Below, piece by piece: positions 45,226-56,684 of a DNA stretch of 64,000 nucleotides. The translations under genes were made by a program, and so were the position numbers. Origin of the DNA: Isoetes taiwanensis (Eukaryota > Streptophyta > Lycopodiopsida > Isoetales > Isoetaceae); the NCBI GenBank assembly GCA_021234155.1, contig JAJEKV010000062.1, positions 4,655,025 through 4,719,024 of the forward strand, in the 5' to 3' direction. The first letter of the stretch is position 1, and each line of letters opens with the position of its first letter. The notes under the pieces were generated by a model that was not told the origin of the DNA, made no database searches, and was given only the letters and a program-made list of their open reading frames with translations.

Positions 45226-47640
45226 GTTCATGTATGACGGCAACTAGGTAAAGAAAAGATGCATTTATGCTTTCTTTTTGCCCTGATATATGCCAATTAT
45301 TATAAAATGGCAGCCATGACATGCTTAAATTACCACAAAATATATTCTGTATCTTCACTCTGATTTTGCATAGTTAGGGTACTGGATCTAAAGATCAGCC
45401 ATAGGTTGTACATGCAAAAATTTTCCTGGGCTTTTTATCACTAAATCAATAAATGGATTAAAAATTTGATTTGGATATAGATATAATACAGATACTTCTG
45501 ATTATAAATATGTTTGAAGAGGAGCTTTTGTAGGAAGTCACTTAGCTAACTTGAGTAGAAATATGTTAGGAGCAATGTAGAGACCGAAAACAGTAGTGGC
45601 TGCTAAGCAAATACATGAGACACAAGAGGCAAATGCATGAGGCACAAAACTTTGGAGTTTGGACAAAAATGCCTAATGTATGAGGCACAATACTTTGGAT
45701 AAAAATGCCATGCGCGGGAGGCACAGTGGCAACACTGTAGCAAGGAAAATACCATCTTGGCTAAGCACATGCATGCTGGTAATAAGCAAAGTGATTCTTC
45801 TTCAAAGTTTATTACAACAAAAATACAACGTGATGAAGATTTTGATTTTGAGCCTGAGGAAATTAAGGGTTTATTTACGTGGTATGATTTACTATGTTGC
45901 CTAACCAGAACTTTGAGGTACATTGGCTCCGTAAAGAATGCTGATGCTCTTCAAATGATGAAGACCACATGTTAATTTACTTGAAGTTGTTTTGTTAATT
46001 TAGTCATGTTATACATACTTCAATACGTGCTGGCATTCATTCTCAGGTTGAACTTTGTGCATATTTCAGAAAACCAAGAAATTAGTTAATTTGTTCTTTA
46101 TGTTCTCCTTCTAGCTAAATTCATTTTCAGGGACAAAGAAGGTACAAATGGTGGCAGGTGGTAAACCGAGGTTGACAGTGGAAAGAGCGACTTTCAAAAA
46201 TGTCATCTCTCGAGTCTGCAAAGGACTTCACCTTAGTCTTTCAGACAATGTAGTAAACATGCAGACGCAAGGGACTATAAAGAAGACAAGTTTGTAAATT
46301 AGTAGGCCAAGCAATGGTGTATCAATGCTCTAGCATGCACAGAAACCAGAAAGTTATGATGAGGAGAATGAACATGGATACAACACCTATAAGGATGAAA
46401 GATGAAGGTCGAAGGATGATAAGACTGTTGCGACCAGAAACATTGGTCCCAGTTTGCATATATGCAAATTTTCCTTGTTTTAGGTAGCTAGTCTAGCTTT
46501 GAATTTGCACTAGAGTTACAACATATATGTTGTTTGCAGGTTAATCTGCAGCTTAATCAAAGCTCTAGTTCTGAAAATGATGGCATAGGCATTCTAAATT
46601 TGGCATTTCCTGTAAGGCTTGGGATTGTTTATAACCAATAAAAGTGTATCAATGTGGGGGGACAAAATGTGCTGATTTCACTTCCTTCTCTACATCTTGT
46701 CCTAAACTGTCGCAGATGATCAATTCTGAAAATCAACCTCGTGCCCTTCTCTAATTTGGCTAATGCCAAAATGGCAAGCCCAGCTTTTACAACCGGCGAC
46801 GTATCACTGTATAAAAAACTATACAAGAGATTTTCATGTTTTTGGAATGGTTACATCTATGGACATCATTTCTATTCAAAGGTGTTGTTTGATGACACTA
46901 TTTCAAAGTTTCCTAATATAAAGCGAGTTATTCTTAATACACATGCTACTAGACCTTTGCAAAACATTGATTACGTCCATGGCATAAAATAAATATGATT
47001 GTTATGCATAAAAAAAAATTACACATTAAAAAGAATGCATCTTACACCATGTTTGCTTCTAGATCAGTGCCATTCTAGTTAATAGCAGACATCATGACTG
47101 CAAAGATGCCCTCTATATAGTAAATTCCTTGCTATAAACTCTCAAAAATACGAATTCAATTAGAACTATTAAGTATTATCCCTTGTTAGGGAATTAAATC
47201 CAAGTGCATATAGCAATTCTAATGATATAACCACCCATTTATATGCATAGTATGTGATTGTGCGTCGTGCTTTTATCATAGGCTCAATCTTGTATTGAGT
47301 CCCAATCAGTGCTCATATTTGAAGGCTACCCCTAATTTTCTTGTGACGGGCAAAAAAAAATTACGCCTTTCGCGTGACAGAAAGTCTTCTAATTTTAACC
47401 TTTCAAATGCAAGACAAAAATCCCAAATGACAGAAATCATTTTTATGGAAAAAAAAGTAGAACAATTTATAAAGTCTTTTACAAACTTGTAATAATAATA
47501 TAATCAAGTTTTAAAAGTATTATAAAAGACAATAGTTTAAAAAGCATATAGAATAAAAACATATATTATAAACTCGTAAAATATCCAAAATTTTCAAATG
47601 CATTGCAAAAGTCAACAGTTCAAAAAAGTACCACCAATGA
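45226..47640. other. Mostly unrecognised sequence with two short open stretches
   Basis: A frame at 45757-45975 (with FDFEPEEIKGLFTWYDLL) and one at about 46132-46302 (with VAGGKPRLTVERATFKNVI), the latter preceded by an acceptor-like TTTTCAG, might be exons or exon relics of one gene. I recognise neither. Short GAGGCACAAAACTTTGGA-like repeats occur at 45630-45705. The rest is AT-rich. Confidence 0.3.
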
Positions 47641-47689
47641 ACTTATTTAAGCCTCATTGCTCTCCTCTTCTTCATCCCACCCCAATCAT

Positions 47690-47900
47690 CAAAGCATTCT
47701 CGTCAATCTACACTTTCAAATGGTCCATTGCACAATGATACCATCCTTGTTGCATCAAGTATTTCTAATTTCATGCTTGACGTTATAGTGCTCTTGATAG
47801 CATTTTGGCGGGATAAACCTCTCTCACAAGATGCCGTGATTCCAGGAATAACATACAATATTGTTATAACCTTATCAACACTGAAAAAATGTCCCACCAA
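47690..47900 (-). pseudogene. hAT transposase C-terminal dimerisation fragment
   Basis: The minus-strand frame contains ITASCERGLSRQNAIKS and a following LEILDATRMVSLCNGP, the conserved C-terminal block (hATC, pattern ...SCERGFSxxNxIK...) of hAT transposases. Only about 65 residues are left, and the catalytic core is absent. It is unlikely to be the source of transposase for the 3.3-kb element. Confidence 0.8.
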
Positions 47901-48164
47901 CTGTCACATATTCCACTTTCTTCTTTATAAATGCTCCAAGCCACGGTCATACCCTTGTTCTTGGCACCCCTATAAAGCATCTCAATAAAGTTCTCTCTCT
48001 CACTCAAATATCGGGACAAAGCTAGCTTCGTATACAAATTTTATCAATGGTTGGATGGTGTCCAATTTGCATGCCCATGAAGTATTTTTACATTCATTCC
48101 GTTAAAGGTTGTTTGAATCATATATTTTTGCATATGGGCCCATATATTCTATCATTTTTTTTAC

Positions 48165-48625
48165 AAGAAAATAGAATAGAATAGAATAGAAGGGTTTTTA
48201 TCGTCCACGGAGATCAATCGATCTATGGGACCTAACAAAATGGTGCAGCAGACTTATTACTGTCTGGGTTAAAAAACGTCTGCCCCGGAGGGTTTTTGGT
48301 GGAGAAACCATGATAGAAATAAGAGTTTACAAATATATACCATGAGAAAAATATATACACGTCAGGCGGTGCTCGAGGACATAGCTGATCCTGCCGATCC
48401 ATGACCTCTTGAAGGTATGATCCCAGCATCCACACCGAGGTTGTAACGGACCCATGGGAGACCACTCGAGTAGATCTAGGTGTCGCGTTCCCGAGACACC
48501 GGCACAAATGGGTAGAAGCGACCACTCATAAATGTCTAGAAGGCTTTGCCTAGTTAGTTAAGGGCATGTCGGTTAGGAACGTTATAGAGGCCGTGCTCAA
48601 CATCTCATATAGCAGCGGACTAGGC
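48165..48625 (-). repeat. LINE 3'-end fragment with AATAG-repeat tail
   Basis: On the minus strand it ends with the family phrase GTGGACGATAAAAACCC and a (TTCTA)n tail (seen as AATAG repeats, 48168-48190), the same tail type as the 27.6-kb LINE. It includes the CCCTCCGGGGCAGACG hairpin-like block. 5'-truncated. Confidence 0.75.
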
Positions 48626-49440
48626 CTTACCAACTCAGCATAAGGAAATAAAAAATATCTATAAATATATAGCAAAAAATGACAGGATAATTTTAATTTC
48701 TAGCCTTTCAAATGACAAATGTGTATTTTGATGGCCCTTCCCTATGACAGGCATTTGATCATTGGTTACCTTTCATCTGCAATACAAATATTTTTTTTGC
48801 TTGTTTTGACAGGCAAAAAATGCCAAAAATGGGCGTGAAAGCCGTCAAATTTGAGCCCTGGTTTCAATAGACCTTTTGGTCTCCATGGATGATAAAAGTC
48901 AATTTATCTTCAATTCTATATGTAATTGAAGGTCGCCTTTCCTAGTCAATGCCTTCTTCTGTTGGTCAAGGGAACAATAAATATGCATTTAACATTGCAT
49001 CATATACATGGCGAAGAACTGATCAGGGGTATCAATGCCTCAGACGGCATAAAGGTGCAAAATGAATACCAAAATAACGAACTAGATGTTAGGTGGAAGA
49101 GACGCACAAGTTGGGGAGTTGCAAATAGGAAGGAAAACTTATGGACGTGTGAGAGAAATTCTATAAAGCGTAGGTCATTGTTTATGACCAATTAGTGTAT
49201 GCAATATTATTCATAGCTATAAAACCTTATCCGAATTTGAAAATACTGGATATATTTGATGTACAAATGTAGTGTAAAAGCTTTCAAGCTATATTTAGCT
49301 TCATGTTAGACATAATATAGGTGGATGTTCTATTATTCAACTATCCAATGCTATCTATTAGATCATGGGTCACGATTGCACTTATCGCAATTTAGAATCA
49401 TATGGAATTCCTACCTTTTTACAAAGTTCTAGCAAAAAAA
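48626..49440. other. Intergenic, no gene recognised
   Basis: AT-rich. The ORF at 48926-49195 has no recognised domain. Confidence 0.35.
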
Positions 49441-49442
49441 AA

Positions 49443-49860
49443 AAATAATGGCAATATTTGCCCATAGAGCCAAGTGGCATGTTAGTTGCAGAGTTTGTTC
49501 ATGGAACCAAGTGACATGTTAGTTGCACACAAAAGTGCAGTTGAAAAGCAAGAGTTTGGTGGTCCCAACCTAACCGAACCCAACCGACATGACAAAGAGC
49601 AACATATTCATTGATGACTCAATGACTATATCACATGGGTGACCATCAATGTCAACTTGGAGGAAAAATTACAAACTTCGGCCTTGTCGTATTAGGCTAT
49701 AGACTATGTTGAGAAATTATATGCATATTCAAGAAAGATCGAAAGAAGTGATAAATGTCGGACCGAACAGCTATAGACTATGTTGAGAACTGATATGCAT
49801 ATTCAGGAAAGATCCAAAGAATAGAATAGAGATGATAAATATTGGACATGACAATACTTA
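49443..49860. repeat. Two short tandem duplications
   Basis: One unit (CCAAGTGRCATGTTAGTTGCA) is repeated at about 49472 and 49514. A second unit of about 85 bases starting CTATAGACTATGTTGAGAA is repeated at about 49692 and 49771 with differences. Confidence 0.6.
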
Positions 49861-50192
49861 GCTGAAGACATTTCAAGAAAGAACTTGAGACTCATTCAGC
49901 AGGAAGCAATTTCAATAATTCATATTTAATGTATTGAACATGTATTTAGTGTGCACAGGGTTGTGCATCAGACATGAGTTTAAAGGCTAGATATAAGTTT
50001 TCTTTTCCAAACCTTTAGTTTGGTTGAACCACATAGAATAGCAGCTTTATGCTGTGAAGATGGGGAAAGGATAAAGAGAGGGTGCAAGGCAAGGCAACAC
50101 CACGTCCCATAATCCAAAGGAATACAATATGTAGGAAACAATGAGGAAATGTAGGTGGGTGAAAACGGAGCACGAAATGAATTTTAAATGGG

Positions 50193-51128
50193 TTAAAATT
50201 GCTCGCCACTAAAGGTCTGCCCGAACTGCCAGTTGGAAGGGGCAGCGTCGTAGGAGGTAACGGTTTTGCCATCGCTGGCTGTGACTTGGAAGGAAATGGC
50301 CTGCCCGGCAAGGCGGGCATTGCTCTGCCAATTCATGCCCCAGTTTCTGGACATCGGCTGCCACCCAGTGTTGGAGCCCTTTATCGACACAGCCTGCACA
50401 TTTCCTGCCCCTCCCACATTGCTCACCAAAACCAGAAGAAAATACGGATTCCCATTTATCGTGAACCTCATCCCCCCGACCTTCACACACGGAACCCTGC
50501 CATTTATCCATTCCCACTTAATCCCCGCAAATACCATAAAAAAAAAAACACTTAATTTCATTAATTAATTCATTGATCCATACCTTCTGTAGAACACTGG
50601 CACTATCCCCCCCTTGTACCTCCCAATCTGTAGGAATGCTGGCTGCGCCATGTCGAAGTGCTGCAGCGGTGGATTGCACCATCCCCCGTCGTTGTTTGCC
50701 AACGCATAGTTTGGTGGGCAGAAATTGGTCGCCGTTATCGTCACCGTTGTTCCCCCCACGCACCACTGCGGATCTGCCGATTCGTCGCATTTCAATTCGA
50801 AACATGCTCCACATGTTGCACCTGAGTTGAATAGTGCTGTGCTCAATGCTGCAGTGTTGGTGCCATAGCCCTGGCTGTAGAGATTTCCATATCCACATGC
50901 TCCACCTAAGGTTGAGGAAAAACTCATTCTTAGAGATACCTATTCTGGCCTATGAGAGGCACACACATAAATATATCCCTAACATAAAAAATGGTTTAAC
51001 TTACCCATAGTGCCCCCTGCATCACTTCCCCCATAGAATGTTGCATGCGCACTACTCCACCCCCCTTGCGCCACTGCTTGTTTCATCACAAACAAAAGAC
51101 ACAAGACAAACGCTATAAAACTTGCCAT
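50193..51128 (-). CDS. Alpha-expansin (gene 2), three coding exons
   Basis: This encodes a secreted wall-loosening protein. Coding parts on the minus strand: 51128-51005, 50905-50584 and 50496-50193, all GT-AG, 249 residues. The N-terminus [20 protein letters not shown] is a good signal peptide. It is followed by [36 protein letters not shown], the HFD motif ([11 protein letters not shown]) and a C-terminal domain with [19 protein letters not shown], ending FSGEQF. Exon sizes match expansin 1 (304-bp last exon in both, 322 versus 325, 124 versus 2+122), so they are paralogues. Here the ATG is whole, directly after CATCAG, which could be a relic or an active acceptor of the 5'UTR intron seen in gene 1. 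It has a promoter TATA box and looks intact. Confidence 0.94.
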
Positions 51129-51218
51129 CTGATGCTGATACTGCGAGACAAACACCAATGAGCAAATAAGGAAGAACTTTGAAGCTCGATCCTGATGGAG
51201 AAATGGACTCGTGAGACC

Positions 51219-51226
51219 TTTATATA
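51219..51226 (-). promoter_or_regulatory. TATA box of expansin gene 2
   Basis: TATATAAA on the minus strand lies about 91 bases upstream of the ATG at 51128. That places transcription start near 51190 and leaves a short 5'UTR. Confidence 0.7.
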
Positions 51227-51239
51227 GCCTGCACTTTAG

Positions 51240-52482
51240 TTAGCTTCAAACAGAAACGTGGTAGTTGAAGTGGCTCTGTGGCCCCAAAGCCACATGGGAA
51301 GAGCCGCCATTATGGATAGATGGCCCAACATTCATAAGTGCAAAGGACAACACGCAGACCCACAACAACATGGATGTCTCTTAAAGTGTAGGCAGTACAT
51401 GTTACCCATGAGCAAAACTTGGACATCATACCATGAATATCAAGTTGTTGGTAGGGTTACAAGCTTTCAACTTGCCTCACCTTATCAAAGTATATGGTGG
51501 ACTTCCATCTGCTCATGTCTTATCCCAACAACGTATCATATATAAAACATCTGAATGAACATGATTATGGTAATCCCTCATAGCAGTTGAAAGCATGCAT
51601 TTTATCTATTTAACGAGTTCTGTTTTAGACGTGGAACAAGAATCTCCAAACTATAAAAAGGAAATCGACGAAAAAAGTCCCCTGGACATGTTTGATTGAT
51701 ATGGACATATTGAAACATATAGTAGACATGAGAACGTGAATGGTCTAACATGTGTTCGAACAAAATGTAGGGCCGCATGAGATTGGAACATCCCATTTTT
51801 AGATGATATATGTCGGTTCACTTCCTCAAATTTGACCATGCATGAAACTTTGGTACTTGGACTTTTATACATTCAAATTTGTTTCTGAAATAATGGGATA
51901 GAAATATTTTGAAGATAAACATAATCGAATTGAATTGAATGTTGATGAAGCTTGGGCCTAGAAAGTAAAACATACATCAACTTACTTGTTGGTCTTGATA
52001 TGGATATTATACTTGTTGAGTACATGCAAAAGGAACATGGCACGTGTGTGGGGCATATGAAAATTGACTTAAATAACACACGTAGAGACATATCTAGCAT
52101 ACGTGGGCTATCAAAGTCCATGCTTGTTTGTTGTTGCCATCCATTCTTTAAATAATGGCGTGCACTTTGTGTGACAAGTTTGGTATAGCTACGCTTCAAA
52201 CATTAAAGGAAGGAAGGAAGGAAGGAAAGACAAAATGTCATAAAACTAAAAGTGGGGAATTGAGGGGGTTTGAGGGCTACAGGAATGCTTTGTATTGGTA
52301 TGACCATTGCGAATTGACATGTACAATTTATACATGTAAATAAGTATACATGATTTACAAGTGACAATGTAAATTTGCAATTGACTTGACTGGAAATGTA
52401 TAATATACATGATGCTATGAGATCCATTTTTTAATCTTTGATTGCCGTCATTTTCTAGAGGTCAATTTATTGCAATGTTACT
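51240..52482. other. Upstream region of expansin gene 2, no other gene
   Basis: AT-rich, with a (GGAA)n microsatellite at 52208-52230. The ORFs have no recognised domain. It may hold expansin regulatory elements, none of which I can name with confidence. Confidence 0.4.
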
Positions 52483-53029
52483 TAGGGTACCTACACACCA
52501 TGGGGTCAATTTTATTAAGTTAAAAAAATTGTAATTAACTAGTAACACACATGGTTTTTGTTAACAAAATTGTTAATTTTAAGGGGTTAACTTTTAACAA
52601 ACTGTTATAGTTAAATTAAGCATTTAACCCCCTTTCACATTGATTCTTGTTATGTTAATTCTTTAACATTTAGCTAACAATTTTATGTTTTGTCGACCAA
52701 AACTTATTCGATGCCGGACCCCTTTGTTTAGTTTTTTTCGTCGAGACGATCGAGGGCTCCATCGCCGGAGCTTTTCGCCCTGGCGTCGGCTCCAGAGTGT
52801 GACAAATCCAATCTCTAAGTTTCTTCCATATACTGGATGAGTTTTTTCTTCCATATAATAGCGTTGAAAGTAGGGTACATTCTATGCTTTTGTTTTTTTT
52901 CACTACAGACCATCTCATTATCATAGGTTCTGTGTTTTACTAAGAGAGTACACACTTCTTGAAGCTCATATATGCCACTATTCAGAACAGTTAAAATCTA
53001 ATGAAGAAGATTTGAAATCTAAACAAAGA

Positions 53030-53600
53030 ATAGTTTTGAAGCAGGAGCCACATTTATCAAGGATTATGTAAACTTAATGGCCATGAAATACCCATTCTGG
53101 AACTTGACTAAAGGCTCGGATTATTTCTGCTTTTCCTGCCATGATTGGGTGAGTAATATATTACACACACAAATTGATTCTGTTTCTGAATCTATTGAAT
53201 AACAGAAACTGATTCATAGGGCTTTCCAACAGCAAATGAGTATGCAATGTAGATCTGATAGAGGTTGTTTTATCTAGGAAAAGATGTATCATCAGTGCCA
53301 GAAATATATCTGCATGAGCTGAGGCTACGAAAAAAACTGGGAGGGCTAGGGGTGAGGAAGAGGCCATATCTGTTTGCAGGGCAGATGCATGGAAGGGTGA
53401 GGCCACTTTTGATTAAACACTGGAAGGGTAAGGATCCAGACATGCAAATTCATGAGGTATTGCCTGAGAAGGGTAGGAAAAATGAAGTATATGTGAAGCA
53501 CATGAAATCTAGCAAATTTTGCATATGTGCTATGGGATATGAGGTTAACTCCATATATTTTGTCTGTGAAGGAATAGCTCCAAACAATTCCTCTCTTCAA
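53030..53600 (+). pseudogene. Exostosin-family (GT47-like) C-terminal fragment with intron
   Basis: Exon relics: about 53041-53148 with FIKDYVNLMAMKYPFWN and SDYFCFSCHDW, then an intron (donor GTGAGT at 53149, acceptor TTTATCTAG ending 53277), then 53278-53570 with KDVSSVPEIYLHE, LFAGQMHGRVRPLLIKHW and HMKSSKFCICAMGYEVNS. These are hallmarks of the exostosin-type glycosyltransferase domain found in plant GT47 enzymes. It lacks the start and the end. The retained intron shows DNA-level capture, not a retrocopy. Confidence 0.85.
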
Positions 53601-53659
53601 CTCCAACAAGGTAACTCAAATGCTACCATTTCTCCACATTCAAAATTAGGCCTCCTTCA

Positions 53660-54220
53660 TGGAGCTCTTTCCTCCTTATAACTGTACAAATTCTAGTGCC
53701 CAACCTAAGCTACATATTACAGTGCAGAATGTTGTGCCTCAAAAAACAAGTCAATGGTATGTCCATAAAACATGGCATTATGAAGGCCTATTTCCCCTTT
53801 GTTCTATGGGTGCATGCTTCAATTTTTCAAGATGTGAAGGCCAGACAGAGTTGCTGATTTATATCTATGAGGTTCCATCTCCACCAGTTAAGTAGTTTGC
53901 AGAATTGAAGAGCTCCCCATGGCATACAGATGATCCTCAGAAGGCATGCCTCTTTCTAGTGTTTTCTGATACTAACGGATCTAGATCACATCGAAGCACT
54001 TTGCCATTCTGGAACAATGGCATGAATCATGTTATAGTTACTTTTGCTTATATGTGGCATCCAAAGAATCCCCCAAAGAATCCATCGGGAATAAGTCACC
54101 TTAAGAGGATTAGACAACACTTTGTTTGGAACACAACACCTGCCAAATATACAACTCCACCTTACTTGCTTGTTCTAACCTTACATGCTAGGCCACCATC
54201 TATCCATTTCTTAAACTAGA
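53660..54220 (+). pseudogene. Exostosin-like N-terminal fragment
   Basis: It includes CEGQTELLIYIYEVPSPPVK, a stop, then SPWHTDDPQKACLFLVFSDT and LPFWNNGMNHVIVTF, the N-terminal half of an exostosin domain (DPxxACLF... WNxGxNHxI). It lies downstream of the C-terminal fragment, so the order is reversed relative to a real gene. A stop at 53893 and the absence of the rest show that it is not functional. It could come from the same source gene or from a different one. Confidence 0.7.
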
Positions 54221-55309
54221 AGCATGCTTTTATAATATGAGTTGTAAGAATATGAGTTGTTTGGATTATAATAGTATTCTAATGATGATAAGAGCTGCTT
54301 CTAGGATGATTATGCTTGGACATGTCTATCTTATTATGTTTTGCTTTGGCTGACATGGACACTTAGAAACTCAGCCCCTAAGGAGGGCTTGATTTACCAT
54401 GGCAGCTCTTGTTTGGTATTTCTGAAGCTACATCAACCGGGTCTACAAAAGGTATGCCAATTAATGCTCATCATTATCTGATAATGCTCATCAATTCAAT
54501 TAGTTTCTTACAGCAATGTGGACGATAAGGATCACATAGGAGATGCTCTTGCAGACAAATCTAGATGTCACAATCTTATGATGCAGTCAAATCCAATCAT
54601 AAGACCTGTAGAAAAACCTGCAATTGATGTCTAGATTGAGCTTGTTGGTGATATCGGAGTGCTAAAGCCTGCTGAGATGTGATGACAATTAGCACAATTG
54701 TTAGATGTGGTGACAAAATGCAACCTGATTGTATGAACAGATTGATCTGATTAAGCTGCATTGGTTGAACAGATATAACCTGCACTTGAAGCCAAATGGT
54801 ATGACCAGTTTGTTCAAAATGACAATGAAATGAGCATTAACAGATTAATTTTGCTTTACAATGTGAAACAACTATTGACAGATTCTGATATGTTAATAAT
54901 TAACACAACAAACTGTTGTGCGAAAAGATTTTTAACAGATTCTGTTATGTTAGTATTTAACCAAACAAATCACATGTGAAACCAATTTTAATAGATTTTG
55001 TAATGTTAGTAATTGACATAATAGGCAGTGTGAAAGCTTCATAAAAATAACCTTAATATAGCATAACAAACCATTGGTAACTTAAAATTTAGTTTGATTT
55101 AACCCATAGGTGTGTAGATACCTAGCATTGAGAAGCCTCTACAGCAAATATTGAAGCACAACGGGCAAACTTTTGATTTATGAGGGAAAATGGATGAGCA
55201 ACTTGACAAACTAATCAAACTAATGGCCATCGCTAGACATGATTATAAGTAAGCTTCTATGAAGTAGAAAGCCATATCGGTTCTTCTAACATTCTCCTAA
55301 AAATATTTA

Positions 55310-55610
55310 TATTGTTGTTTTGGATCCAATATATGGTCCGCGTATTACTGACAGGATTAAAAAACCCCTGCCCCGAAGGGTTTTCGAGGGAAAAACCTTA
55401 GCAGTAATAAGTATGCTGGCACGCTGTACAATTGTATAGGACAGTTCAATACCATCCCGGAGGACACAACTGAGTCCGTGCATCTTGGCGCATAGTCGAT
55501 GATACATGAGCTGCTTAACAGACCAAGCAGTCAGATGAATGCGAAGACTATTGAAAATAAGTTCCACCACTTTGTGAATGTTCTACTCCTCATCCATTTT
55601 TTTGCTCTAC
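55310..55610 (-). repeat. LINE 3'-end fragment
   Basis: It carries the CCCTTCGGGGCAGGGG hairpin block and GCTGTACAATTG stretch of the LINE 3' family, minus strand. Tail and target duplication are not clear. Confidence 0.65.
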
Positions 55611-56105
55611 CATGTTAATGAGGTTGTTTGCATTCTATACTTGGATAGATCTACGAATCTCACCATGCTCTAAGATAAGATTGCTTTGCAAGGAAATTGT
55701 ATATTGATTAGATTACATGGTATAAAGGGGATCACATCGAGAAAAACGATATCCTATTTGTGGATATTCAATTGTGGGACTGGACTATGCGCCACCATTT
55801 GTATAGAGCACTCGTGCAACCAGTGGTTCTGTATGGTTGCCAAGTATGGGGACCAGGGCTATCACGCAAGAAATGGAAAAGCATTGAATCTGTACAGAAA
55901 CGCTTTCTGATGAGCTCGGAGTTAAACTCCAAACATCGTACCCAATGCTGCTTGCAGAAGCGGGAATGTTGCCTTTAGAGGCGGAGGCTCTTTGCCAATT
56001 TATAAGATATGTGCTTAGAGTTCAATCTCTAACGCCAGATAGATTGCCATATAAGGTATTAGAAGCAAGCCGTGAGCATGGTTGGTATCATGAGGGAGTT
56101 GCATG

Positions 56106-56645
56106 TGTTAGTTTGTAATGCTTAAATTCAAGATCATGTATTAACCAACCTTTATGTATATAAGAACTAGACAACCAACTTAATTCAATAAAATAACCCT
56201 ATAGCTTCTCAAACCATTAGAGATAATCATAGTAGTAAGGTCATTTCATTGCCTCTATTCAATTCACATATCGAATAGATAAACGATCAACAAACCATGC
56301 AATAGGTTCCCCTATCCGGAATCAGACTGGATTCAACTCCATCGAATGAATAGTTCATCGTTCTGCATCAGTAAAATAGAGGTCTTGCCGGATCTGTAGC
56401 AGTCGGTCAAGGCATGACCGACTCTTCGATGTTTCACTGTTGATTTCCTATTTGTCCAGCACAACACATTCTTAATTTGAATTCTTGAAGCATATCACAT
56501 AATGGCCTTGTAAAATATAGACCATTGTAACCTTGTGACCTTAAGATATAAACCCTTATGCTTATTGCAACCTTTGGGTAGAACAACCCCTATAGTTCTC
56601 CTTCTAAAGCATGAACATGTTAACATTACACCCATATTTTCAACA
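56106..56645 (-). repeat. Copia 3' LTR
   Basis: 540 bp, matching 60981-61520. On the minus strand it begins TGTTGAAAATATGG and ends ACAAACTAACA. Confidence 0.95.
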
Positions 56646-56684
56646 TTCCCCTTAATGTTTACATGTTCATCATCTGCCATGACT

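Larger units (their letters stand above)
52483..55125. mobile_element. TIR DNA element carrying exostosin gene fragments
   Basis: The ends are inverted: left GGTACCTACACACCATGGG (from 52486), right inverse GGTATCTACACACCTATGGG (to 55122). They are flanked by a 3-bp TAG duplication (52483-52485 and 55123-55125). A 3-bp duplication fits PIF/Harbinger or CACTA type; the ends do not match a family I can name. Subterminal regions are rich in TGTTAATTAACA-like motifs, with repeated units containing ACAGATTCTGWTATGTTA on the right (about 54830-55020). The interior holds two host gene fragments but no transposase, so it is non-autonomous. Confidence 0.65.

Noticed and set aside
47690-47900. Transposase source for the 3.3-kb hAT-like element
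   Set aside because: Only the C-terminal fragment remains, and no matching terminal repeats were found around it.
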